Assembly: GCA_050084985.1 (NCBI GenBank)
Contig: JBITNC010000002.1
Span: 11,408,001 to 11,472,000, forward strand
Reading direction: 5' to 3'
DNA length: 64,000 nucleotides
Source: Nageia nagi
Lineage: Eukaryota > Pinophyta
Every line of letters begins with the position of its first letter. The stretch's first letter is position 1. A program made the translations under genes and the position numbers. Shown here in pieces: positions 10,480 to 21,795 of this stretch. The notes below the pieces were generated by a model. The model was given only the letters and a program-made list of their open reading frames with translations, had not been told where the DNA came from and searched no databases.

Positions 10480-12089
10480 ACATAAAAAGTAATAAGGAGC
10501 ATGACCTTAAACAAATCCTTAATTGCTAAAATTGATAGCAAACATAAGCCCTCAACCTTCAAAGAAACTTCTAAGCATGAGTGTTGTATGGAAGCCATGA
10601 AAGTGGAGTATGAGGTGCTTATGAAAAATAAAACTTGAGACTTGGTTCCTTGTCCCAATGAAAAGAATGTGATTGGCAATAAGTGGATCTACAAGGTCAA
10701 GTTCAATTCAGTTGGAGATATCAAAAAATACAAGGTAAGGTTAGTAGCTAAAGGTTTTGCCCAAAAATATGATTTAGATTATGAAAACAATTTTGCTCCT
10801 ATGGTAAAGATGCCTACTATGAGAGTTATCATTACTCTTTCTACATCTCAAGGATGAAAATTTTTTCAACTTGACATCAAGAGTGCATTTCTCAATGGTG
10901 ACTTAGATGTGAAAATCTTCATGAATCAATGAGAAGGGTTTATTATGGAAGGTAAAGAGTCCTTTGTGTGCAAGCTAAAGAAATCATTGTATGGACTTAA
11001 ACAAGCATCTCGAGCTTGGTACAGTAAGATTTCAAGGTACTTTGCATATATTGGTTTCTCTAAGTGTTTTTCTAACTTTGACCTATATGTGCTCAATCAA
11101 GGAAAAGACATGTTCTTGATTCTCCTTTATGTAGATGATCTTTTAATTACTGGAAATAATGATGAAATTATTCAAGAGTGCATATCCAAACTTAAAGCAA
11201 TGTTTGAAATGATTGATCTTGGTCTCTTGCATTATTATCTTGTAATACAAGTGTATCAATATAAGGATTGTACTACCTCAGTCAATCTAAGTATATATCA
11301 AACATCTTGTAAAAATTTGGAATGGAGTGTAGATATGCTGCAATACCAGTCTCTTTTAGAATCATTATTTCTCTAAGCCCTAACTCTCAGTTAGCTGATG
11401 CTACAACTTACAGGTAATTAACTAGTAGTCTTTTGTATTTGATTATATCTAGGTAATATATTGCCTTTGAAGTAAATTTGATGGCACGATTCATGTAGAA
11501 ACCTTATGTTGAGCACCTCAATGCTGTTAAAAATATCTTGAGGTATGTTGTAAGGACTAAGGATCTTGCTCTCAAGAATTCCAAGTTACCCTCATTTGTT
11601 CTCTCTAGATTCTCAAATTCTAACTATGGAAAAGATAGAGATGATAAGAAGTCAACCTCTATGTATGTGTTTAGCATTGGTTCAGGTGCTATGTCTTGAG
11701 CTTCCAAGAAGTAACCTAGTATTTCTCTTTTCACCATAGAAGCTAAATATCATGCCATGTCTATTGCATCCTAGGAAGCCATTTAGCTAAGGCATCTTCT
11801 AAAAAAACTTGGGTATGAGCAAGGTGGCTCATCTTTGATTTCTTTAGATGATCAATTGGCTATTTCTTTGGCTAAGAATCCATTATTCTATCAAAGAACA
11901 AAACATGTAGAAATCCATGCCTATTTTATTAGGGAGAAGGTTTTTAATGGCATTATACACTTGGAGTATTATCCATCCACCTTGAACTTCATTGATTTAT
12001 TCACCAAGCCCCTCTCAAAAGCTCAATTTTGTAAGCTTATGGATGCTATCAGGTTGGTGAAGTTACCCTCTAAGGGAAGTGAAGTTTGA
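10480..12089 (+). pseudogene. Reverse transcriptase-RNase H of the inner copia element, broken
   Basis: Copia RT motifs appear in order: NKWIYKVKFNSVGDI, LVAKGFAQKYDLDY, QLDIKSAFLNGDL, KKSLYGLKQASRAWY and the catalytic YVDDLLITG (YVDD at 11128-11139, intact). RNase H follows to the natural stop after PSKGSEV at 12087-12089, with TKHVEIHAYFIREKV conserved. Stops lie near 10638, 10857 and 10930. In RNase H they lie at 11697-11699, 11712-11714 and 11772-11774, and the last three are shared with the outer copy. Copies element RNA into cDNA in autonomous relatives. Confidence 0.85.
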
Positions 12090-12695
12090 ATTCTTGTGTT
12101 GAATTCATGTTTGTTATAATAACTTAACCCCTAGGAGGATTTTGTGCTGTATAGTGTTGATTTTGTTGTACACCTTCATGGTAAATTCACTCTACGTGAA
12201 GAACTTATTGTACAAATATGTTCTTGCTCTATTTTGTAATGATAATTAACACATGTTTTATATACAATTGGTGACTTTAATTTTTTGGCATGGCATCTTT
12301 GTGATGACTTATAGTGCACCATAGATTAGTTCATGATAGCATTTGTGTGATTCATCTATCATTGTTGATATGAATATGATGCATCTAACTAATCTTATTA
12401 TTTGAGCTACTTATGACTTACAAGTTCTTTTGATATTGCAAGTTACTTACCTCAGGTATGCAAGCTCTTGGAAACTCTTCATGACTTCCAATTGGATGAC
12501 TACTTCATGTACATTGAAATCGATTATGGTTAATGATTATCTCTAACAAAGTAGTGAGTCTCAAACTAGATCTTTCTTACTTCACAAATATGTAAAACGT
12601 TGTCATCTCTATTTTATCTATTTAGAGGAGAACTCTCTTACTTTCTCTTCTTCTTCTCTCTTACTTGCTCTATCTTAATATTACATTAAGGGGAG
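12090..12695 (+). mobile_element. 3' untranslated region and PPT of the inner element
   Basis: Non-coding and alignable with 18882-19673 of the outer copy, but lacking its 108-bp repeats. It ends in a purine tract aaggggag (12688-12695), the polypurine tract that primes plus-strand DNA at the 3' LTR boundary. Confidence 0.75.
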
Positions 12696-13111
12696 TGTTG
12701 GAATGTATAATGCATTATTGTAAAGGTTTGTATTAAATCTTTTATGTAAAGTTCACTAATACTTAAGGATATCATTTGATACCTTAAGTATTTAAGTGAA
12801 TATGATAATATAACTTGTCCTACACTCCATGTCATGAGCATGCCCCTTGGGTAAAAGGATGTCATGTCATGCTTTTGTACATTGGATAAAAGGGTGATCC
12901 AAAGATGGATTTTTGACTTATAAATAGACGACTCTCTTTTTATGAATATACACCAATTTTGGAGTAAAGTTATGCTATAAGATAGAAGTGTAGGAGTTGA
13001 GATTAGGAGGATTGTAAGATAGTTGTATTTGTGATTGAAGTAAAGATCTAGTTAGTGGATGTACTTCTAGTTGGAGGAAAGCACTTACATCTTATGTTGT
13101 GAGATTGCTTT
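12696..13111 (+). repeat. LTR3, truncated 3' LTR of the inner element
   Basis: 416 bp. It follows LTR2 to gagattgcttt, then switches abruptly to outer-leader sequence, so about 80 bp and the right TSD are lost. Palindrome at 12761-12789; TATA-like ttataaatag at 12918-12927. Confidence 0.8.
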
Positions 13112-14905
13112 ACTCGCCCCTTGGTGATAGTAGGACCACCTTCCTACTACTCACGTGACCCCTCTTCCTATGCATAACCAAGGCCCCCTTTCCTTCTTTT
13201 TTTTTGCTTAAGCATTCTTTTTCACCTCTATTAAATGCATTCTTAGCAACATATACTCCTTAGTAAGAGGAAAGAGATGTCATCATTTTTTTAAGAGCAT
13301 TTATTTTTTTCTTTCAAAACACTCAATTATACCTAAAATTTTACTTGGAGTATTCTTTAAGTATTACTTGGAGTGCTTGGATAAAAATGCATTGATTATA
13401 CTTGACTTTTTCTCTTGAGTATTACTAAGAGCATAATGACCTATTAAATGCTTACTTGCTTAAATAGAGAAAGTTAATAGACAACTTAAATGCTTACTCA
13501 TTTTTTTTAGACTTAACTTTGGAAGGTAAAGTTAAGTAATTATGAACATTCATGTCTTAAAATTGAATAATTTTAGAGATAAGTATTACTTTGTTGATAT
13601 TAACATTAAAGAGATTTTTTTAAGTAAAAAGGGGAGAAATCTTTATGATTTTTTACTTAACTTTTTTATGCTTATAGACCTTGATGTCTCTCATACATGT
13701 TAAGTATTTATCATTTTTTTTAAATGAACATATGCAAATTAAAAAGATGAGGTATGCTCCTTCTTAATGATACATGCGTAAAACTTAATTTTTTTTGGGT
13801 GATGCATGCTTAAGAACTTAAATTTTAAGTTAGATAATTAGATTTTTAATAATGCATGCTTATTACTTAATTTATTGGAATGATGCATGCTTACTTAAAT
13901 TTTAAAAGCTATGTGAATGATGCAATTTTTTAATGCTTAGAGCTTAATTTTTTTAATGCTTGCTCAAGGACTTAAATTTTTTAAGTTAATGCTTAAGACT
14001 TAATTTTTTTTAAGATGCATGCTTATGACTTAAAAATGCATGTTGAGTATTTATCCTTATACAAAGTATGGAATGGACTTGTGCAAAATAAAGGATGATG
14101 TAAAGATGTTCTTTAAGGGTTGGTAAACAAAAACCATTGGACACTTAGATTTCAAATTGAATGGATGATGTTTTATTTATGCTCCTTACTTCATATTTTA
14201 TTTTTACTTTATTTGCTTATGCAAATAAAAACATAAAAATTAATATAAGAAACCCCCTAAAATAAACACATCTGCACATACATTCCACAACATAACTTGT
14301 TTGAGGAACCATGAGGTGAGGATAGGTGGACTGGAGCCTTTAAGTTTGATGATGCAAATGGTGAAAAGTTTATACTTTTCAATTGCCCCTAAGTCCTTTG
14401 TTAGTCTATATTTAACTCCAATAGGTGGATAGGTATATGTGTAGTGATACCACATATCCACACATCCATTCAAGGATTATCTTGATAACCTAGGAGGACA
14501 ACTTGAAACCTAATCAAGATTAATAATTTGGCTGATCCAATAAACATCACAACCTTGAAAAATAGTAGGTAATTCTCCTTATGATAATATAAAATTGACC
14601 AAGGTGAACTGGTTAGGGATTGATAGTACATGGGATCCTATTATGTGGGCATCCAGGTGAAAGCTTGATTTTAGATAAGAAAATAAACCTCAACAATGTC
14701 ACTTTACATCTACGGTTCTTGAAATGAGAAATGTATTTAGGTACATGGATTATTATTTGGGTTGTAAAATATTTGCACTTATGAATAAAATCAAGCATGT
14801 CTTTAGTGTTAAATATAACATGTATTATTTACTTGGTTAGGACTTTACATTTAATATTATTTATTAAATAAAATGCTTATTATTTTTCACATTCTTATGT
14901 AACAA
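13112..14905 (+). mobile_element. Outer copia leader, second part
   Basis: Resumes with a short GC-rich stretch (ctcgccccttggtg) like the minisatellite end of the inner leader. AT-rich DNA with atgctta words and the conserved block at 14108-14800 follow. No sense gene is seen. Confidence 0.65.
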
Positions 14906-15870
14906 ATGGAAGAATTCTTTTTACCTAAACACATACTTGATGGTTCCAACTTTGAGATTTGGGAACCATAGATGAGAGTTGAATTACAAGCAAGGAAGCT
15001 TTGGCAAATAGTGAATGATAATCTTATACCTCTTATAGATGAGAAGGCACTAGAGGCTTACAACATAAAGAATGAGTTGGCAACCTCCATGATTTATCAT
15101 GCAATTTTAGATGATGTGCTACTGATGATTTTCTCTTCAACCTTGATAAAAAAAGCATGGGATAAGCATAAGCAAATATATCTTGGTTCAAACTTTTCAA
15201 AAAAGTTTACCATTCTTCAAAATTTATTTAAATCTTATCAAAAAGAAGATGAAAATTTGGCTATCTACTTGAAAAAAATCATTGACCTAAGGACCCAACT
15301 TGTTGCTTATGGATGCAATTAGATCAATGATGAATTCATGATCTTCATCATTCTTCAAAATTTTTCTTCAAAGTTTGAAAACTTTGTAATAGTTATAAAA
15401 ATAAGGCTTGATGATGAAGAAGTTTTCTCCCTTGAGAACCTTTCTAGGCACCTATTGAAGCATGAGAAAACCCTTAACAATAAGGTGTTGATTTCTTCTA
15501 TTAAAGATAATAACGTTGCTTTTGAAGTAATCAAAACTCCTTTCAAGAAGAAGTTCAACCATAAAAAGAAATATTATCCTTCTTCCTCCAAAAGGTTTGA
15601 GAAAAGAGGTAATGGCTACAACAGTAGTAGGAACAATAGAAATAATATCCACAGTAACAATAACCACTTCAAGTAAAAAGATGAAAAAGGTAAAGCAAAT
15701 AATTCATATCCTAAGGAAAAATTTGATGGTAATTATAATTATTATGACATTCAAAGTCACAAAGAAGTTAATTGCTATAAAAAGAAAAAGAGAAGAAAAG
15801 AACAAAGGCAATGGAAATGTAAAGAACTACAAAGAAAAGAAGAATATTCATGTTAGTTTTGCTACAAAGG
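14906..15870 (+). pseudogene. gag of the outer copia element, broken
   Basis: ATG at 14906 opens MEEFFLPKHILDGSNFEIWEP, then a stop and MRVELQARKLWQIV. The next open stretches (14972-15322, 15338-15676) are the capsid part, with copia phrases such as LSRHLLKHEKTLNNKV. The zinc knuckle (about 15730-15785) reads YNYYDIQSHKEVNC: only His and the last Cys remain. Frameshifts follow 15676. Confidence 0.75.
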
Positions 15871-17240
15871 TCTACTCCATGTCTTATTTTTTTTTGTATG
15901 ATTAGATTGTTGAATTTGGTTGCACTAATCACCTATGCTTTGAAAATAAAAAGTTTGAGAACTTTCATAAGTATAGAAAACATGGGGTTGTGATAGGTGA
16001 TAACTCCACCCTTTGAAGTCCAAGGAATTGGGAGTGTGTTAATTCACAAAAAGATTCTTGAAAATATTCTCTATGTTCCTAAGTTAAGGATGAACCTTCT
16101 CTTCATTATTAAAGTTTCTAGAAAATGGTACTTTTTAAAGTTCAAATCTCAATCCTAGTGTATTAAGAAAGGACTTGCCACTTTGGTTAAAGGATCTATG
16201 AAAGATAACCTCTACATTATGGATCAAATTCTATCAAAGATGTGTTTTGATTCTAGTTTATGTTCTAAAAATAATCTTCATCACCATCATTTAGAACACA
16301 TTAACCATAAGAATATTCAATTCATGAAAGATCAAGAACTTATGGAAGGTTTGGCTTCAATTTCTCTCTCGATTGGTCTATGCAAGAAGTGAATTCTTGG
16401 CAAGATGCATAGATAAAAGTTTAAAAAGATAAAACAACAAGAGCATCTCAACCTGTTCAACATGTGTATTCAGATTTAATAGGTTTGTTTCAAACTAATT
16501 CACTTGAAGGAGAATTTTACATCTTAACCTTCATTGATGATTTTAGTAGGATGACCTTTGGGTATCTACTTGAGCACAAGGATCAAACCTTTAAGAGTTT
16601 TAAGGTTTTTAAGGCCTTTGTTGAGAATTAAACTACCTTAAAATCAAGATGTTGAGATCAGATAATGAGGGAGAATATAACAGCAATAAGTTCAATGACT
16701 ATAATGCTAAGTATGGAATCAAGAGGTAGTTTACGATTCTTTACACTCCTTAGCAAAATGGTGTTTCCAAAAGGAAAAATAAGATAATTATGGAGATGGT
16801 TAGATGCATGTTGGGTAATCTTTCTAATTTCTTATTGGGTGAAGCTATGAGCATTGCTATTTAGACCTTGAATAGGTGTCCCACAAAATTCATTTAGAGT
16901 AAAACTCCTTTTGAGGCATGATTAAGAAGAAAACCTAACATTTTTCACCTTAAGGTGTTTGGTTGTGAAGCATTCTCCTACATTATTTTTGAGAAAAATA
17001 ATAAGTTAGATAAAAGAGCTTAAAAAGGCATCTTTATATGGTTATGATAATCAACATAAAGGTTACAAGCTTTACTCTCCATCCTATAAAGCAGTGGTCA
17101 TTTCAAAGGATGTAAACTTCAATGAACTTCTTGATGAATCTATTTCTAATGAGGATGTTGATGATCTATAGGACTCTTCAGTTGCACCTAGCTGATTAGA
17201 TTTTGATGTAAATAAGTCACCTTTGAATCAAAATTCTCCA
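15871..17240 (+). pseudogene. Protease-integrase region of the outer copia element, broken
   Basis: The protease site reads VEFGCTNH (15909-15932), so both the catalytic Asp and the following Ser/Thr are changed. The pre-integrase segment at 16183-16392 has a degraded HH part. The integrase core keeps FIDDFSRMTFGYLLEHKDQ. The catalytic Glu is Lys (NGVSKRK, codon 16769-16771). Stops at 16727-16729 and 16751-16753 match the inner copy. More stops occur near 16630, 16860 and 17020. Confidence 0.8.
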
Positions 17241-17261
17241 ACTTAAAGGGTAATAAGAAGC

Positions 17262-18881
17262 ATGACCTTGAATAAATATTTATTTTCCAAGATTGAAAAT
17301 AAGCATGAGCCCTCATCCTTCAAAAAAGCTTCAAAGCATGAATGCTATATGGAAGCTATGAAAGTGGAGTATGAGATGCTTATGAAAAATAAAACTTGGG
17401 ACTTGGTTCCTTATTCCAATGAAAAGAATGTGATTGGCAATAAGTGGATCCACAAAGTCAAGTTCAATTCAATTAGAGATATTGAGAAATATAAAGCAAG
17501 GTTAGTAGCTGAAGGTTTTGCTCAAAAATATGATGTAGATTATGAGAAAACCTTTGCTCCCATGGCAAAGATGCCTATTATGAGAGTTATCCTTACTCTT
17601 TATGCAGATAAAAGATGGAAAGTTTTTCAAATTGACATCAAGAGTGCATTTATCAGTGGTGACTTAGATGTGGAAATCTTCATGAATCAACTAGAAAGAT
17701 TTATTTTGGAAGGTAAAGAGTCCTTTGTGTGCAAGCTAAAGAAGTCATTGTATGGACTTAAGCAAGCACCTCGATCTTGGTATAGAAAGATTTCAAAGTA
17801 CTTTTTAGACATTAGTTTCTTTAATTATTTTTTTGACTCTGATCTATATGTGCTCAATCAAGGGAAAGACATGGTCTTGATTCTCCTTTATGTGGATGAT
17901 CTTCTGATAACTAAGAATAATGATGAAATCATTTAAGAGTGTATATTCAAACTACAGGAAACATTTAAAATGACTGATCTTGGTCTCTTACACTACTATT
18001 TTAAAATGCAAGTGTATCAATATAAGAATTATACTTACCTCAGTTAATCTAAGTATATATCAAACATCTTACAAAAGTTTAGAATGGAGGAGTGTAGATA
18101 TGTTGCTATCCCAATCTCTCTTAGAATCACTATTTCTTTGAGCTCAAACTCTCCATTAGCTGATGCTACAACTTATAAGCAATTAATTGGTAATCTTTTG
18201 TATTTTACTATATCCAAGCTATATATTACCTTTGCAGTGAATCTAATGGCTTGATTCATGTAAAAACTATATGTTGAGCACTTCAATGCTGTTAAGCAAA
18301 TTTTGAGGTATGTTGTAGGGACTAAGGATCTTGCTCTTAAGTATTCCAAGTTACCCTCATTTGGTCTCTCTAGATTCTTATATTTTGACTATGGGGGAGA
18401 TAGATATGATAGGAAGTCAACCTCTGCATATGTTTTTAGCAATTATTCAACTGCTATCTCTTGAGCTTCCAGGAAATAACCTATTATTTCTCTTTTCACC
18501 ATAGAAGTTGAATATTATGCCATGTTTGTTGTAGCCTAGGAAGCCATTTGGATAAAGCATATTTTGAAAGAAATTGGATATGAGCAAGGTGGCTCATCTT
18601 TGATTTCTTCAGATAATCAGTAGGCTATTTCTTTGGTTAAGAATCTTGTGTTCCATCAGAGAATAAAACATGTGAAAATCCATGCCTATTTTATTAAAGA
18701 GAAGGTTCTTGATAGCATCATACATCTGGAGTATTGTCCATCCACCTTGAACTTCATTGATTTGTTCACAAAGTTCCTCTCAAAAGTTTTGTTCTATAAG
18801 CTTAGGGATGCTATTAGGTTGGTGAAGTTACTCTCAAGGGTAAGTGAAGTTTTAATTCTTATGTTCAATTCATGTTTGTGA
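17262..18881 (+). pseudogene. Reverse transcriptase-RNase H of the outer copia element, broken
   Basis: A long intact RT stretch (17262-17936, 224 codons) contains NKWIHKVKFNS, QIDIKSAFISGDL, YGLKQAPRSWY and YVDDLLITK (YVDD at 17889-17900), then a stop. The remaining thumb/connection and RNase H are broken to about 18881. RNase H nonsense codons at 18462-18464, 18477-18479 and 18537-18539 equal those of the inner copy. This is the best-preserved RT of the two copies. Confidence 0.85.
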
Positions 18882-19673
18882 TGATATCTTCACCCCTAAG
18901 AGGATATTATGCTGTATAGTGTTGATTTTATTTTACACCTTCATGGTAAGTTCACTCTGCTTGATGAACTTGTACAAAGTTTTAAAGCAAAATATTGGCC
19001 AATATAGCACTATTCAATTATCCATATATGAGGAACTCTTATGTGTCTTTTGGCACTATTCAATTATCCATATGTGAGAAACTCATATGTGCATGCTCTA
19101 TTTTGGTCAATCTAGCACTATTCAGTTATCTATGTGTGAGAAACTCTTATATATCTTTTGGCACTTTTCAGTTATCCATATGTGAGGAATTTGTATGTGC
19201 ATGCCCTATTTTTTAATGCTAATCAACACATGTTTTATATACAGTAGATGATTATAAATTTTTGGCATGGCATCTTTGTGATGACTTATAGTGCACCATT
19301 GATCAGTTCATAATGATATTTGTGTGAATTATCTATCTTTGTTGAGATGAATATGTTGCATCTAACTAATCTTATTATTTGAGCTACTTATGACTTGTAG
19401 GTTCCTTTGATATTATAGGTTACTTACCTCAGGTATGCCGGCTCTTAGAGACCCTTTATGACTTCTAGTTGGATGACTACTTCATGTACATTGAAATTGG
19501 TTATGGTTAATGATTGTATTTGGCAAAGTAGTGAGTCTCAAACTAGATATTTCTTAATTCATAAATATGTAAAAGGTTCTCATCTACATTGTATCTATTT
19601 TGAGGAGAACTCTCTTACTTTTTCTCTTTCTTCTCTCTTATTCATTCCATCCCAATATTGCATTAAGGGGGAG
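18882..19673 (+). mobile_element. 3' untranslated region and PPT of the outer element
   Basis: Non-coding, with the 108-bp repeats listed separately. It ends in the polypurine tract aagggggag (19665-19673) directly before LTR4. Confidence 0.75.
19007..19216 (+). repeat. Tandem duplication of a 108-bp dimer in the copia 3' region
   Basis: The word gcactattca/gcacttttca starts at 19007, 19053, 19115 and 19161, a 46/62/46 spacing. That is two copies of a 108-bp unit built from two related halves. The open frame 18995-19216 only reflects this repeat. Confidence 0.75.
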
Positions 19674-20172
19674 TGTTGGAATGTATAATACATTATTGTA
19701 AAGGTCTTGTGATAATATTCTATGTAAGTTCACTAATACTTAAGGGTATCATTTGATACCTTAAGTATTTAAGTGAATATGATAATATAATTTGTCCTAC
19801 ACTCCATGTCATGAACATGCCCCTTGGGTAAAAGGATGTGCATTTCATGCTTTTGTACATTGGATAAAAGCATGATTCAAAGAGGGATTTTGGCCTATAA
19901 ATAGAAGGCTTACTCTTTATGATCACACACCAATTTGTGGAGTAAAGTTATGATATAGGATATTGGTTAGGAGAAAAGAGTAGAAGGATTATAAGAGTTC
20001 ATATTTGTTAAGAAAAGAGATCTAGTTAGTGGATGTACTCCTAGTTGGAGGAACCACTTACATCTTATGTTATCTTTGTGAGATTATTTTGTATGATAGT
20101 TAGATGTGAATTGAGATCTTTCATGTGATGTTGGTAGTTTAGGATTGTTCATGTTATAGTTTAATTCTCACA
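19674..20172 (+). repeat. LTR4, 3' LTR of the outer copia element
   Basis: 499 bp, same length as LTR1 and ending in CTCACA, followed by TSD cttga at 20173-20177. Palindrome at 19738-19766; TATA box ctataaatag at 19895-19904. Confidence 0.85.
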
Positions 20173-20328
20173 CTTGAGGTTCATGGGATATAGGTGGACA
20201 TTTTTGTGATGGATCCATGTGTAGACCTCAAAATAATTTATAAATGATAAATCAATGCACTATTTGTCTACAATATATTATTGAAGTATATATCAAAAAT
20301 ATGGAATCAAATGAACATAATAATAAAT
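20173..20328. other. Flank between two elements
   Basis: Begins with the right TSD cttga (20173-20177) and should continue the sequence before 3413. On the minus strand the first 60 bases still look coding, but they are too short to name. The rest is AT-rich with no feature. Confidence 0.4.
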
Positions 20329-20819
20329 ATACCTTCATTGTATTTGTATCAGCATAGAATAATAAAGATCACGCATCCATCACCATAACACATCATAGAA
20401 AACACACATCGCTAGCTACATGAAAGGAGCAAATCTATGAATAGAAATAAAGATGCAAGCAAGCAAAATCAAGGGTTTAACATATTTATGCAAAGGTGGT
20501 GTTACAAAATACCAATGTTGATTAGATATAATGATATTACATGTTTTGGTTTCTCTCTTTTGATATCTACTAATATTGTTTGTGTTACCTTTGATTTTCT
20601 TTTATAGCAATGTATTGATCCTCTTTTATTCTTGGGATCATTGCACATTATGTTATTTTTGTTGTATTTCTTGATATTTGACACTTTTTACATCATATAA
20701 TGGTCCATTACATTGATAATATTACCTTGGGTATATTTTACCCCTTTTTATAATAAATATCCCTTAATGCTATAAAATGAATTATTTGCTAAATAATAAT
20801 TCATTTTTAGGCCTCTACA
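20329..20819 (-). repeat. 3' LTR of the Tat-like element
   Basis: On the minus strand it begins TGTAGAGGCCTAAAAATG. It matches the right-hand LTR over nearly its whole length, for example the cataacacatcatagaaaa and tttatagcaatgt blocks. The left end is uncertain by some tens of bases. Confidence 0.75.
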
Positions 20820-20834
20820 TTTTGCCCCTCTTTG
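20820..20834 (-). promoter_or_regulatory. Polypurine tract of the Tat-like element
   Basis: Minus strand reads caaagaggggcaaaa directly before the LTR start, the expected place for plus-strand priming. Confidence 0.75.
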
Positions 20835-21296
20835 AAAGTGTGATTGGAATAATAAAATTACATATCTAAGAAGAAGTATAGAAGAAATTTTTGAGAATTT
20901 TGAACTCTTTATCTAATACTTCTGTGTGATGATGATGAGGGTTCTTTCTACCCCCTTTTGACTTGGTTGCCCTAGAAAAGCTCCTTGAGTGGTGCAACCA
21001 AGATAAAACTTGAAGAACTGTATCTTTTTCCCCTTACACTGTTCAACCATGAATCTAGTTGTTCTATCTTTTTTGATACTCAAGAATTTGATGTAATTAC
21101 ATTCATGCCTTTATACAAAAAAGGTTTCTTGATTTGAAGTCTATTATCATTGATAAGCATGTCATTAACAGCTAATGAATAGTATGGCACATTGTTGATA
21201 ATGTGGATTTTGCATCAATTTCTTTCCCTTTTTTGACATAAATACCTACAAAAGGTGTTATATATACCTTGAATTAAAATATTTTGGATACATAAT

Positions 21297-21795
21297 GAGT
21301 TTCTTCATCCATTTATGATGATTCAATGTCAGCAATCTACTTATAGGTACATTGCTAGTTTATCTTTTAAGTGAGTGAACTCTCATTGGCCGTATCGATG
21401 GATATCGATGGTCATACATTTTATGTATATGACACTAATACATTATGATTTGTATGGTTCAATGTAAAAACCATGTTTCTACACAACAAGTTGCATCTTC
21501 CATTGAGGATGAATCAATGTCCACATCTTACTTATAGTTGCATCGTCGATTTGTGTTTTAAGTGAGTGAACTCTCACTATCTATATCTATGGCTATCGAT
21601 GGTCATACATTTTATATTTATGACCTTAAGACATTATTCTTTGTATGGTTCAAATCAAAAACCATGTGGATATAGAACAAGTTATATCTTCCATTAAGAA
21701 TGAATCAATGTCCACATCTTGCTTATGACCATATTATCAGTTTGTCTTTTAAGTGATTGAACTCTCACTAGCCGTATCAATGACTATATATCAAG
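21297..21795 (-). repeat. Tandem 191-bp repeats beyond integrase (about 2.6 units)
   Basis: Units start near 21297, 21488 and 21679, exactly 191 bases apart. They share gaatcaatgtc, tttaagtga-tgaactctca, a tatcgatgg string, gtcatacattttat and atggttcaa. They lie between the integrase end and the 3' LTR. Tat/Ogre elements are known to carry tandem repeats in such regions. Confidence 0.8.

Larger units (their letters stand above)
4778..13111 (+). mobile_element. Inner Ty1/copia element nested in the outer one
   Basis: Same family as the outer element. LTR2 (4778-5271) and LTR3 (12696-13111) pair with each other: both have gaagtgtaggagttgag where the outer LTRs have ggttaggagaaaag. Internal DNA is 5272-12695, about 7.4 kb. 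The left flank is ggttg. The matching right flank is missing because LTR3 lost its last 80 or so bases. Gag-pol carries many stops. Confidence 0.8.
3418..20172 (+). mobile_element. Outer Ty1/copia LTR retrotransposon (split by a nested copy)
   Basis: Bounded by LTR1 (3418-3916) and LTR4 (19674-20172), with TSD cttga on both sides. LTR1 and LTR4 share private sequence absent from LTR2 and LTR3, such as gttcatatttgttaag after the transcribed start. Its own internal DNA is 3917-4777 plus 13112-19673, about 7.4 kb, the same as the inner copy. Domain order gag-PR-INT-RT-RH identifies copia. All coding regions are broken. The leader is interrupted by the inner copy 4778-13111. Confidence 0.85.

Noticed and set aside
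15338-15676. Overlapping frames on both strands around 15338-15905 as several genes
   Set aside because: Only one frame carries the gag sequence. The others are shadows of Lys/Asn-rich low-complexity coding DNA.
18995-19216. Cys-containing repeat ORF in the copia 3' region as a small secreted protein
   Set aside because: It is produced by the 108-bp duplication. The related 3' regions lack an open frame.
20219-20270. Short stretch starting tgtagacctcaaaataa, resembling the start of the Tat-like LTR
   Set aside because: Similarity is limited to about ten bases plus AT-rich DNA, too weak to call another LTR.
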